A stretch of DNA of 64,000 nt, from positions 7,925,501 through 7,989,500 of the forward strand of contig CP085629.1 in the NCBI GenBank assembly GCA_024704175.1, given 5' to 3'. Positions 9,675 through 18,697 of the stretch are shown in pieces (position 1 is the stretch's first letter; every line of letters begins with the position of its first letter). The position numbers and the translations under genes were made by a program. The notes under the pieces were generated by a model that saw only the letters and a program-made list of their open reading frames with translations, did not search any database and was not told the origin of the DNA. This stretch comes from Paenibacillus sp. P25. Its GTDB lineage: Bacteria > Bacillota > Bacilli > Paenibacillales > NBRC-103111.

Positions 9675-11107
9675 TTATTCGGCATCCGCTTCGCTTTCCT
9701 TACCCTGCCCGGATTTCTGCAGCTTCCGCTTCATTTCGTCCCGCTTCGGGCGCCGGTCCTTCAAGGAGGCGTGCTCCGGCGTTTCCTGGTACAGCCTTCT
9801 GCGGCCCATCCGGCGCAAATTTTCCGGCACCAGATTAAATTTTTCATCCTTCATCAGCGCAATGATCCCCGTGCTTTCCGGTCGCTGCCGAATCCCGTAG
9901 ATCTCGTTGAAATATTCATCAGCCCGGCCCGGCACGTAGGTTTGAGGCTCAGGGTAGCCGACGATTACCCCTTCGTAGTTGCGCAGAATCACCTTATCCT
10001 GGCTTTGCGAGATCAGGTAGTTCGGCTGCAGCGCGATTTTGCCGCCGCCGCCGGGAGCATCGATCACAAAGGTCGGCACAGCATACCCGGACGTATGCCC
10101 GCGCAGCGACTCGATGATTTCGAGGCCCTTGGATACGGGGGCCCGGAAATGGCCGATGCCCTCGGACAAATCGCACTGGTAGATGTAGTAGGGGCGGACG
10201 CGGATTTTTACCAGCTCGTGCATGAGCTTCTTCATGATATGGGTGCTGTCGTTGATGCCGGCCAGAATCACAGCCTGGTTGCCTAGCGGGACGCCGGCGT
10301 CGGCGAGCAGGGCGCAGGCTTGTTTGGCCTCATCCGTAATTTCCAGCGGATGGTTGAAATGGGTGTTCAGCCAGACCGGATGGTATTTCCGGATGATGCT
10401 GCATAAGTTCCCCGTAATACGCGCGGGAAGACGACCGGGGCCCGCGTACCGATCCGGATAATCTCGACATGGGGGATTGCCCGCAAATTTTTCAGAATAT
10501 ATTCCAAAATATGATCGTTGATCAGCGGCCCGTCTCCTCCGGACAGCAGCACGTCGCGGACTTCAGGCGTATTCCGGATATAGGCGATGGCGTCGTCCAG
10601 TCGCTTCTTGGGAACGCCCATCCCTACCTGGCCGGAGAAGCGGCGGCGCGTGCAGTACCTGCAGTACATCGAGCATTGGTTGGTCACAAGGAACAGCACG
10701 CGGTCGGGATACCGATGAGTCAGCCCCGGGGTAGGGGAATCCTCGTCCTCGTACAGCGGATCCTCCAGATCGTATTTCGTCTTCTGCAGCTCCGCGGATA
10801 GCGGAACGGATTGCTTCCGGATCGGGCAGCGCGGATCGTCCGGATGCATCAGCGATGCGTAATAAGGGGTAATGTTGAGAGGAATCGTCTGCGTCGATAT
10901 GCGGACGCCTTCTTCTTCCTCCGGCGTCAAATTCACGACTTTCTTAAGATCCTCCAGCGTGCGTATCGTATGGGTCAGTCGCCAGAGCCAATCGTTCCAC
11001 TGTTCGTCGGTGACATCTTTCCACAGCTCAACCTCTTTCCAGTGCCTCTTACTGCTGAGGGGAACCGGCCGCAGCCCGCTCCCCGGTTCATTGGTCGATA
11101 AACTCAT
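9675..11107 (-). CDS. kamA: L-lysine 2,3-aminomutase (radical SAM), one apparent frameshift
   Basis: Radical SAM, PLP-dependent enzyme that converts L-lysine to L-beta-lysine. The first part (from 11107) carries the [4Fe-4S] motif CSMYCRYC with TRRRFSG after it, and VLLSGGDGPLIND. The second part has HFRAPVSKGLEIIESLRGHTSGYAVPTFVIDAPGGGGK, which contains the PLP-lysine region. The frame breaks near 10430; reading on gives RITGNLCSIIRKYHPVWLNTHFNHPLEITDEA, an exact family pattern, so the roughly 475-residue enzyme is otherwise complete. A sigma-54 type promoter lies at 11150-11166 and a sigma-54 activator gene at 14465-15920, which together suggest induction by an amino acid. Confidence 0.88.
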
Positions 11108-11149
11108 GTGTCCGCACCTCCCGGTTTCATTCCCTTCACTTTTTGTAAT

Positions 11150-11166
11150 AGCAAGAACGATGCCAA
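11150..11166 (-). promoter_or_regulatory. Sigma-54 (SigL) -24/-12 promoter for kamA
   Basis: The minus strand reads TTGGCAT-CGTTC-TTGCT, matching the TTGGCAC-N5-TTGCW consensus except for one base, with the invariant GG and GC at the correct spacing. It lies 43 bases upstream of the kamA ATG. An activator of the sigma-54 class is encoded 3.4 kb away on the same strand. Confidence 0.78.
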
Positions 11167-11290
11167 CTTTAAGGGACCGGCAAAAAAATTAGGCGGACAG
11201 AACGAACGTAGTCCCTCCCGTTCCGCTAAAATATGGTATTCTGTAGATAGTTTATATTACCGCGGTCAAAGGCCGGATAAGGAGATCCTT

Positions 11291-13822
11291 ATGACCTTTA
11301 CGAAGAAGCCTCCTCAACCTTCGGACAACCGTTCACTGCAGCCGCAAAATGCCCCTTCACCGCAAGCATACAACGGGCTTGGGCAGACCTTGGAGCCGGC
11401 GCAGCTGCTTCAGCGTGCCAAGCTTGCTCCGCGGTTGCTGAGCGCGCACCAGGTGTTGCAGCTGCAAAGCCTGGTCGGCAACCGGGCGGCGGGCAAGTCG
11501 CTGGCGGATACGGCTCAGCGTAAGTCTGAGCCCGAGAAGGACAACAAAACCGGCATGCCGGACCGGCTCAAGGCCGGTATCGAGCATCTGTCGGGCATGC
11601 CGATGGATGACGTCAAGGTACATTACAATTCCGGTGAACCGGCCCGGCTCGGGGCGGCGGCTTATGCCCAGGGAACGAATATCTATGTAGGTCAGGGACA
11701 GGAACGGCATCTTCCCCACGAGGCATGGCATGTGGCGCAGCAAAAGCAGGGGCGGGTGCGGCCTACGCTGCAGCTCAAGAACCTGCCTGTGAACGACGAT
11801 CCCGCGTTGGAACGGGAAGCGGATGCGATGGGGGCCAAGGCTTGGAATGCAGAGCCGTTACTGCCTGCATCCGCCGAAGCTTCGCCTTTTCCGAAGTCAC
11901 CTGCAAGTGTCCTTGCTTCCGCCGCACCCGTTCAAGCCGTATTTATTGTCCGGAACGGACAAGTTGTATGGGAGAACGACCCGTATGTGCTGCAGCCGGG
12001 GAAAGCTACCACCAGCCTCCGGAGTGGACGCAAAATCCGAGTGTCATCGTGAGCGGGGGCAGTTACAACGTGGCCTTCGACAAGCAGGGAGCTAAAAAAT
12101 CGTTGAAGCGCAAAGCGGAGGATACCCCTCCGACGCACCCGGAACTTCAGAAAACCAGAGAGAAGCAGGGAGCGACTTACCGGGAGATGCTCAAGAAAAA
12201 TCCGCAGGAGCTTCCCCATATTGTGAAGAGGCTGGAGGACGCTGCAGAGGGGCTCGAGAACGTGACGGGAGACATCCTGCCGAAAAATCATGCGAAGAAA
12301 GTGAAGAAAGAGCATGATGCGGGACCGATCAGCGGCAGCAAATTCCGGGGGATCGTCAAGGGGCTGGATGAGTTCACTCAATCGGAAGCAACCTCGTCGT
12401 TTCATAAGGGAGCGCGCCGAAGGCACGGCAATACGCCTCCCCGCGATATTCCGCAAGTGGACAGGATTGTCGAGCTGAGCCTGCGCCTGCAAAGCGCCGA
12501 CCGCGCTCCTACGCAGACCATCTATGCGCCGGTCGATTTTCAAGGGAATATCACGGGGCAGCAAAGCACCCTACCAGTAAAGATCAGCCGAAGCTTCCCG
12601 GCGGATCCTCCGGGCATTCCTATTCCGACCGGGAGCGGGTGGACGCTCAAAACCGGGTATTCGATGAGTTATCCCAGGTTTCCGGCGCGCCGCCGGACGC
12701 TGTGTTTCTCGGCTCCATGCTTGCCTCCAACGTATCCACCCTTAGCCACATGTCCGCTCCGGGCTATGCGAGCAACCTTCCGTCTTTTCATCAGGGTCGA
12801 TTGGAACAGCAGCAGAAGGAGCGGGAAATCATCAAGAAACAGACGAACTTTCTGGCTCAGCAAATCCACCTGCCTGTAGCTCCCGGCAAGCAATATAACG
12901 ACGCACCTTGGGCGGCTCACGACTATCCCGCTTCCCCGAACGGATGGACGAATCGGAGAGTCTGCTGGAGAAGAACAAGCCGAAATTTAGCGACGAGGAG
13001 ACGGAGGAATACCAGGACAGGTATGATGCGCTGAAAAACGTACTCGAGGAGCTTAATCAAGCGGTGAACGACGAGGCGGCCCAAGGCCCAGGGATGCAGC
13101 AATTGCAGCGACTGATGGCTTCTCTTCAGCAAATCAGCCGCGACGACCCGGGCCAGCAGAATGCAGTCATCCAGTTATATAGCGAGGCTTACCAATGGTT
13201 GGTCCAAAGGCGTCAGGACATCAACCGCAGGCAGGTCGGAAACAACAGCGCGGCCAACAATGACTTGGGCGCCAGGGGCCGGCGGTATCCGGCGCTGCAG
13301 CAGTTTTTTGCCGAATGCGGGCAGATGGTCGCCTACCATATGATTACTCGGGCCGCGCAGCTGGATTATAGGGCTTCGGAGAACATGCTCAATCAAATGG
13401 GTAACTTTGGAAATGATATCGAGGAAGCCGATATCCGGAACATGCTGGAAACCGCTAACCGCCCCGATATCCCGGTGATTGGAAGTTTACAGCAGATGAA
13501 CCGGTTAACCCAAATTCTGCAAAACAATAATCAGCAGGGAGTGACCGATTTTAATATCGAAACGGCGGAACAGCAGGGCGGCGCCAGCGTGAACGCCTTC
13601 TTAACCGGACAATCGCATGAACTGCATGCCGTCGTGAATACGACGGGCCATCTGGATGACAGCCAGCGCGGCCATCACTGGATTGCGGTTACTTTCAACC
13701 GTACGGAGGACAGGCAGATCGGGGTGAGGTACCAGGATTCGCTCGATTACGATGCCGATTATACCGATTTGTTCACCGCGTACCGCCAATTTTTCGGCCA
13801 TATCCCGCCAAATAACCAGTAG
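11291..13822 (+). CDS. eCIS-core (DUF4157) protein with predicted papain-like C-terminal domain; three apparent frameshifts
   Basis: Large protein of about 840 residues, probably an exported effector or toxin. ATG at 11291 follows AAGGAG. The N-terminus is polar and proline-rich, then [15 protein letters not shown] (about 57-71), a phrase common before DUF4157. The DUF4157/eCIS-core domain (about 93-160) has [28 protein letters not shown] and a zincin-like HEAWH at 143-147. The middle is charged and helical. Near the C-terminus [11 protein letters not shown] (near 13313-13345) and GHHWIAVTF followed by YQDSLDYD (near 13668-13755) give a Cys-His-Asp order as in papain-like enzymes. Frames change near 12000, 12640 and 12935. 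No eCIS structural genes and no obvious immunity gene are nearby. Target and activity are inference. Confidence 0.7.
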
Positions 13823-13857
13823 CCCGCTGTAAAGGCGACTTGCTGCCAAGTGATGTA

Positions 13858-13906
13858 TTAAAAAAATGCCGCTGCGATTGCGCACAAAGCAATCGCAGCG
13901 GCATTT
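13858..13906 (-). terminator. Rho-independent terminator (minus strand), also ending the DUF4157 gene
   Basis: Perfect 17-base inverted repeat (13864-13880 and 13890-13906) with a nine-base loop. On the minus strand it is followed by a run of T, so it mainly terminates the SPW-repeat gene. It may also act on the plus strand. Confidence 0.88.
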
Positions 13907-14002
13907 GACGCTTGGAGCGGGAGCATCCTTTTTTTGTGCCGGCAAGGCGGCCCGAGATGCTGTGTCCAAGCGGCGCGGCTGAAACTTTTTAGGAGACTCG
14001 GC

Positions 14003-14317
14003 TTAGGACTTCGTTGCAAGGTTCTGCAGGTTCAGCAGCACGGTAATTAAACCGAGAATGACGCTGGACCAAGTCTCTCCACTGGACAAAGAATAAGCGA
14101 AGGGCAGCAGAATAAACCAGACGCCTGCAACAAGAGAGACCCAGTTCTGCCATACGCCCCAACCGGATTTGTCCGTGGCCCATAAAGAAGAGATGATTTG
14201 AACGGCCCCGAACACCACGCTGGTCCACAAGGCGCCGGGCGAATCGAAACCGAGAACCCACGGGGCAATCAGGAACCACAGCCCGATCAGCGCAGACAAC
14301 GTATTTCTCGTTCTCAT
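14003..14317 (-). CDS. SPW-repeat membrane protein
   Basis: Small membrane protein of 104 residues with four hydrophobic helices in two copies of the SPW-type repeat: ALIGLWFLIAPWVLGF with a following W, and WVSLVAGVWFILLPFAYSLS. ATG at 14317 has GGAGGTG at good spacing; a TTG two codons earlier is less likely. Function of the family is unknown. It lies between the sigma-54 activator and the DUF4157 gene. It is the nearest candidate for a membrane partner of the latter, but nothing in the sequence supports such a role. Confidence 0.85.
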   Translation of the reverse strand: MRTRNTLSALIGLWFLIAPWVLGFDSPGALWTSVVFGAVQIISSLWATDKSGWGVWQNWVSLVAGVWFILLPFAYSLSSGETWSSVILGLITVLLNLQNLATKS

Positions 14318-14464
14318 GTGCAAACACCTCCGACTTTTATTCGCAGCTTCCCGTTAGATGGCTGCAATAAAGTATATGCGGAATGGAACAAGTTGCAATC
14401 GCAGACGTCCCGATATTTCGTATGCAAATTAATTTATTAGTCCCATAAAGGACGATCAATTTAT

Positions 14465-15920
14465 TTAATGGCCTGGCTTCTTCGCGATCCCGTAGCGGTT
14501 CAGTTTGTACTGCAGCGCCTGCCGTTTGATCCCCAGCGCCTCGGCGGCGAGCGTGATGTTGTACCCATGCATCTTCATCGCGCCCAGGATCGCTTCGCGT
14601 TCGAGCCGCTTCACCCGGTCCGGCAGGGTTCCGGCGGCGGCTTGGTCCGCAGGCGTCAGGCTCCATGAGAGCAAAGGGAGGGCGGATACGGCCGCCTTCT
14701 CCGGCCGATTCCGCAAATAGGCGGGCAGATGCTCCTCCTCAATCCGTTCGCATTCCAGATCCATCATATTATAGGTCGATTCGATGGCGTGACTAAGTTC
14801 GCGGATGTTGCCCGGCCATGAATAAGCTTCCAGCCGGTTCATGGTCGCCGGAGCGATTCCCGTAATTTTCATGCCGAACATCGCGTTGAATTGCTCGATG
14901 AAATGCTGCACGAGGAGCGGAATGTCCTGCATTCTCTGCAGCAGAGGCGGAAGATAGAGGCTCACCACATTCAGCCGGAAAAAAGATCATGCCGCAAAAT
15001 TCCTTTCTCCAGCGCCTCCTTCGGATCCGTATTCATGGCGGTGATGATCCTCACGTTCACCTGCAGCTCGCCGCTCCCTCCGACCCGCCGGACGATGCCG
15101 TCCTGCAGTACCCTTAGCAGCTTGGCCTGCAGGAACAAATCCAGGCTGTTGAGTTCATCCAGGAACAATGTCCCGCCTTCCGCCTGCTCGAACAGCCCCG
15201 CCCGGTCCACCGCGCCGGTAAAAGCACCCCGGGCGGTGCCGAACATAATGCCCTCCATCAGCTCGCCGGGAACGGCGGCGCAGTTCTGGGCGATGAACGG
15301 CCGCCCCGCCGGGCGCCGGCATTATGGATGCTCTGCGCGAACAGCTCCTTCCCGGTGCCCGTAGGTCCGCAGATGAGGACCGGCGAGCTGGTGCGGGACG
15401 CTCTCTTGGCTAGCGCGACCGCCTCCAGGAACGGCGGGCTCTGCCCGATGAGATCACTGAAATAATATTTCGCCGAGCCTGCAGGCTTCTTGTCCTTGTG
15501 CCCGGACTCGTAAATTTGGTGCCGGAGATCGAGGACCTGATCGTGGAGCTGGACGATGCCGGTAATATCCTTGGCGACTTCCAGGGCGCCGATCAGCTTG
15601 CCTTCGTCGCAGATCGGGTAGGTTCCGTTGATCGTGGTGATCCTTTTGCCGGTCATATTGACATAGGTTTGAATTTTTTCGGGGATTTCCTTGCCGGTTG
15701 CGAGTACTTTGGCGAGCGTGCTGGTCTCGTGGGTGAGGGAAGGGTAGAGCTGGAATATACTTTTTCCAAGCACCTGCTCCCGGCGAAACCCGTCGATCTC
15801 CGCCATTTTATCGTTGTAAAAGACGGTGATCCCTTCTTTATCGATAAGATGAATCCCCACGTCGACGATATTCAAAATCTTCTCGAATACCTTGGGTCCG
15901 TAGCCGCCCGGATCGGACAT
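14465..15920 (-). CDS. Sigma-54-dependent transcriptional activator (PAS-AAA+-Fis, RocR/BkdR type), two apparent frameshifts
   Basis: Enhancer-binding protein of about 480 residues. An N-terminal PAS sensor comes first ([32 protein letters not shown]). The AAA+ domain has Walker A GPTGTGKE, the sigma-54 contact loop GAFTGA, Walker [14 protein letters not shown] and the sensor region SWPGNIREL. The end is a Fis-type helix-turn-helix ([20 protein letters not shown]). Frames change near 15300 and 14975, both in GC-rich sequence. The only sigma-54 promoter I see is that of kamA, so lysine or another amino acid is the likely signal (inference). Confidence 0.85.
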
Positions 15921-16203
15921 CCTGATTCACCCGCCTCATGAAGGATGGTTCAACTACAACCATATGTTGTCCCGGGCGAAAAAAGAACTTTTCCTGCCCC
16001 GCGCCTTGGGGAAAAGACTCCGCTTGCAAGCGAGCAGAACCACTGCAAAATTCCCCGCCACACGTGCCGATCCTTCTTCCGATCGCTGACGCTTCTCCAG
16101 ATTAATTCCTCCCCTCCGCCAGCTTTTCAGAGACCGGCTGGCAAGCTGTCTGGATTTTTTTTCCTCACCCCCTTTACATAGTAATTAAATTAATAGTATT
16201 ATT
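15921..16203. other. Divergent intergenic region before the PadR gene
   Basis: Contains a 15-base palindrome ACAACCATATGTTGT at about 15957-15971 near the activator start. Just before the PadR gene lies an AT-rich TTTACA-N18-TATTAT at about 16176-16205. The latter would place the transcription start inside or at the PadR start codon, so a leaderless transcript or a start at the second ATG (16210) is possible. No gene seen. Confidence 0.4.
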
Positions 16204-16818
16204 ATGACTATGAAAAACGAAATCAAAACCCAACTGTCTCCCCTGGCCCTTGCCGTACTGGCTCTGCTCGCAGAAGAGCCTATGCATCCGTACCGGATGC
16301 AGGCGCTCATCAAAGAACGAGGAAAGGATGAAGTGATCAACGTACGCCGGCGTACGAATATTTACCAGACCATTGAGCGTCTGCTGAGGGAAGGATGCAT
16401 CGCTGTTCAGGAAACGGTACGGGAAGAGGGGAAGCCGGACCGGACGGTCTATGCGATTACGGCCGAAGGGCGAAAACTGCTGAAGGTAAGGTCGCTGGAG
16501 ATGCTCTCCACACCGTCGCAGGAGTTTCCCGAATTTCCGGCGGCCCTTTCTTTTCTCGCCCTTCTTCCGTCACAGAAGGTTCAGCGGCAATTTGAGAAAA
16601 GAACGGCCGCTCTGCATGAGCAATTGAACGACATCGACAATAAGCTTCAAATGTACAAGGATACGATTCCCCGGCTGTTCCTGCTTGAGCTCGAGTATCA
16701 GCGCGCCGTCCTGGTCGCCGAGCTGCAGTGGTTACATTCCGTGGGAGCCGATATCCGGGCGGGCAGCCTGGCCTGGGAAGGAAACTGGTTGAATGATCCG
16801 TCGCCCCAAGAGGAGTAA
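16204..16818 (+). CDS. PadR-family transcriptional regulator
   Basis: About 204 residues. The N-terminal winged helix has LSPLALAVLALLAEEPMHPYRMQALIKERG, then NIYQTIERLLREGCIAVQE and the wing KPDRTVYAITAEGRKLL. The C-terminal half is a coiled-coil dimerisation arm. Members usually repress a nearby detoxification or antibiotic gene and release on binding an aromatic compound. Here the flavin monooxygenase 76 bases downstream is the natural target. ATG at 16210 is an alternative start. Intact. Confidence 0.85.
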   Translation: MTMKNEIKTQLSPLALAVLALLAEEPMHPYRMQALIKERGKDEVINVRRRTNIYQTIERLLREGCIAVQETVREEGKPDRTVYAITAEGRKLLKVRSLEMLSTPSQEFPEFPAALSFLALLPSQKVQRQFEKRTAALHEQLNDIDNKLQMYKDTIPRLFLLELEYQRAVLVAELQWLHSVGADIRAGSLAWEGNWLNDPSPQEE

Positions 16819-16894
16819 CGGGTTGGGAAAGTTGGTTAATCGCAGTGATTTGAATGGCTAAGAACAACCAATAAATCCATGGAAAGAAGGTCTT

Positions 16895-18548
16895 ATGATG
16901 GACAATACGTTGTACAGCCCGGCCGGATCCGATGAAAGCGTACCTATACTTATTGCAGGAGGGAGCTTGATCGGCCTTACGATGTCGTCGCTTCTCTCCC
17001 GTTATGGAATCCGCTCGATGGTGGTCGAACGTCATCCGGGCACCTCGATTCATCCGCGCGTCGCGAGCCTGACGGCACGGACCATGGAGATCTTCCGTGC
17101 GGCAGGGGCTGAGCCCGCCATACGCCGGGTCGAACCTGCATTTTCTGAGGACAGCCGCGTTCCGCTGGCCAAGAGTCTGGCCGGGGAACCATTTGATAAT
17201 TTAATGGAAGATTTCAGCGCATACTTCACCTCCGCCAGTCCGGTCCGAGGCAGTCTCATTGCCCAAGACATGCTGGAGACTGTGCTTGTGGACCGGATTG
17301 CCGAGGCTGGCAGCGAACTGCGCTTTAAGACCGAGCTTGCCGGCTTCGTGCAGGATGAAGAAGGGGTGACGGCCACCATCCGTGATCTGGAGAGCGGGGA
17401 CATCCGTAGGGTGAGGGCGCGCTTTCTGATTGCGGCCGACGGCGGCCGCAGCGGCATCAGGGGAGCGACTCGGCATCGGCCACCATGGGCCGGGAAGCCT
17501 TGGACATTTCATCAGTATCCTGTTCGAGTCGGTTCAGGCCGCCGAACTCATGAAGCTGTTCCGCGAGCGTCAGGCGGTGATGTGCTTCCTTGCGAACGAT
17601 ACATGGAGGGGAGCGCTCACGCCGTACCCGGGCTCGGAAATGCGGCCCGATCTGTTTCGTCTGGATATAGGCTATGATCCAGCAACGGAAACCTTGGCCG
17701 ACTATCCTGAGGAACGCCGCCTGCCGCTTGTTCAGGCAGCGATCGGCATTCCCGATTTTCCGGTACGGATCAAGACCGTGCTCCCTTGGGAAATGGCCGC
17801 GCGCGTCGCCGACCGTTTTCAGCAGGGCCGTGTATTCCTGGTTGGCGATGCGGCACGCACCCAGCCTCCGAGCGGCGCCCTGGGAGGAAATACGGGGATC
17901 GCGGAGGCGCAGAATCTGGCCTGGAAGCTTGCGTCCGTTCTACGCGGCGAAGCTGGCATCGGGTCGCTTGACACCTACGACATGGAACGCCGCACACTCG
18001 CGGATCATACCGTCGAACAGGTCATTATGCTTTCCCGGCAGCGCCATACGGCAGGCTCGCAGGGGATTACGGTGGATACGCTGACCATCAATATGGGCTA
18101 TCGTTACGGTAAGGGGGCCAGAGTGCCGGAGAACGGGCAAGACCTGCCGCTTGTCCAAAATCCCCTTGCGTGGACAGGACAGCCGGGAACGCGGGCACCG
18201 CACATTACCCTCGAAAGACAGGGAGAACCGCTGTCGTCGCTGGATTTGTTCGGCTCCCGTTTCGTCCTGCTTGCCGGCCCGGATGGTGAGCATTGGCTGA
18301 AGGCCGCTCAAAGCGCAGCAGACCGGCTCCGGCTTCCCTTGGATATTCATCAGATCGGCGGCCCCGGCCAAGGGACTCTTGGCGATCCCGGGAACGCGTT
18401 CGGCCAGACTTACGGCATTCCGGCTTCCGGGGCGGTGCTCGTCCGTCCCGACGGTTATATCGGCTGGCGCAGCCGGGCGGCGGAACAGACGGCCGAAGAC
18501 CCCGAGCAGCATCTGACGGATGCGTTATCCGCTATTCTTTGTCGGTAA
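16895..18548 (+). CDS. FAD-dependent aromatic hydroxylase (PheA/TfdB-type monooxygenase), one apparent frameshift
   Basis: Group A flavoprotein monooxygenase of about 550 residues that hydroxylates an aromatic ring or polyketide using NAD(P)H and oxygen. The N-terminal Rossmann motif reads ILIAGGSLIGLTMSSLLSRYG with VVERH at the end of the second strand. The second FAD motif is GDAARTQPPSGALGGNTGIAEAQNLAWKL. The C-terminal 150 residues form the thioredoxin-like domain of the phenol-hydroxylase group. The frame breaks near 17465 after AADGGRSGIR. The PadR regulator just upstream suggests induction by a toxic aromatic compound or antibiotic. The substrate is not predictable. Confidence 0.85.
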
Positions 18549-18579
18549 AATCGCTTGATCTTCGAGCGAATTCGGCATT

Positions 18580-18653
18580 TTCACCTGTTTTTCACCAACT
18601 TTACCATTTCTTAACTCTTGCCGAACATTCCGCTTACAATCCATTCCTATAAT
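18580..18653 (+). promoter_or_regulatory. PHO-box-like repeat array and -10 element
   Basis: Hexamers TTCACC (18580), TTCACC (18591), TTTACC (18600) and TTAACT (18611) lie about 10-11 bases apart, each one mismatch from the PhoP half-site TT(A/C/T)A(C/T)A. A CTTACA is found at 18633. TATAAT is at 18648-18653. The downstream gene is a metallophosphoesterase, in keeping with phosphate control. Confidence 0.55.
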
Positions 18654-18660
18654 TTGTTGG

Positions 18661-18681
18661 GGTGCGGGCATGACCCGCACC
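18661..18681 (+). promoter_or_regulatory. 5' stem-loop of the LTD/phosphoesterase mRNA
   Basis: Perfect eight-base stem GGTGCGGG / CCCGCACC with a five-base loop. It begins about seven bases after the -10 box, so it should sit at the very 5' end of the transcript. Such hairpins stabilise mRNA in Bacillus. It is not followed by T, so it is not a terminator. Confidence 0.5.
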
Positions 18682-18697
18682 AATACATAAGGAATGG

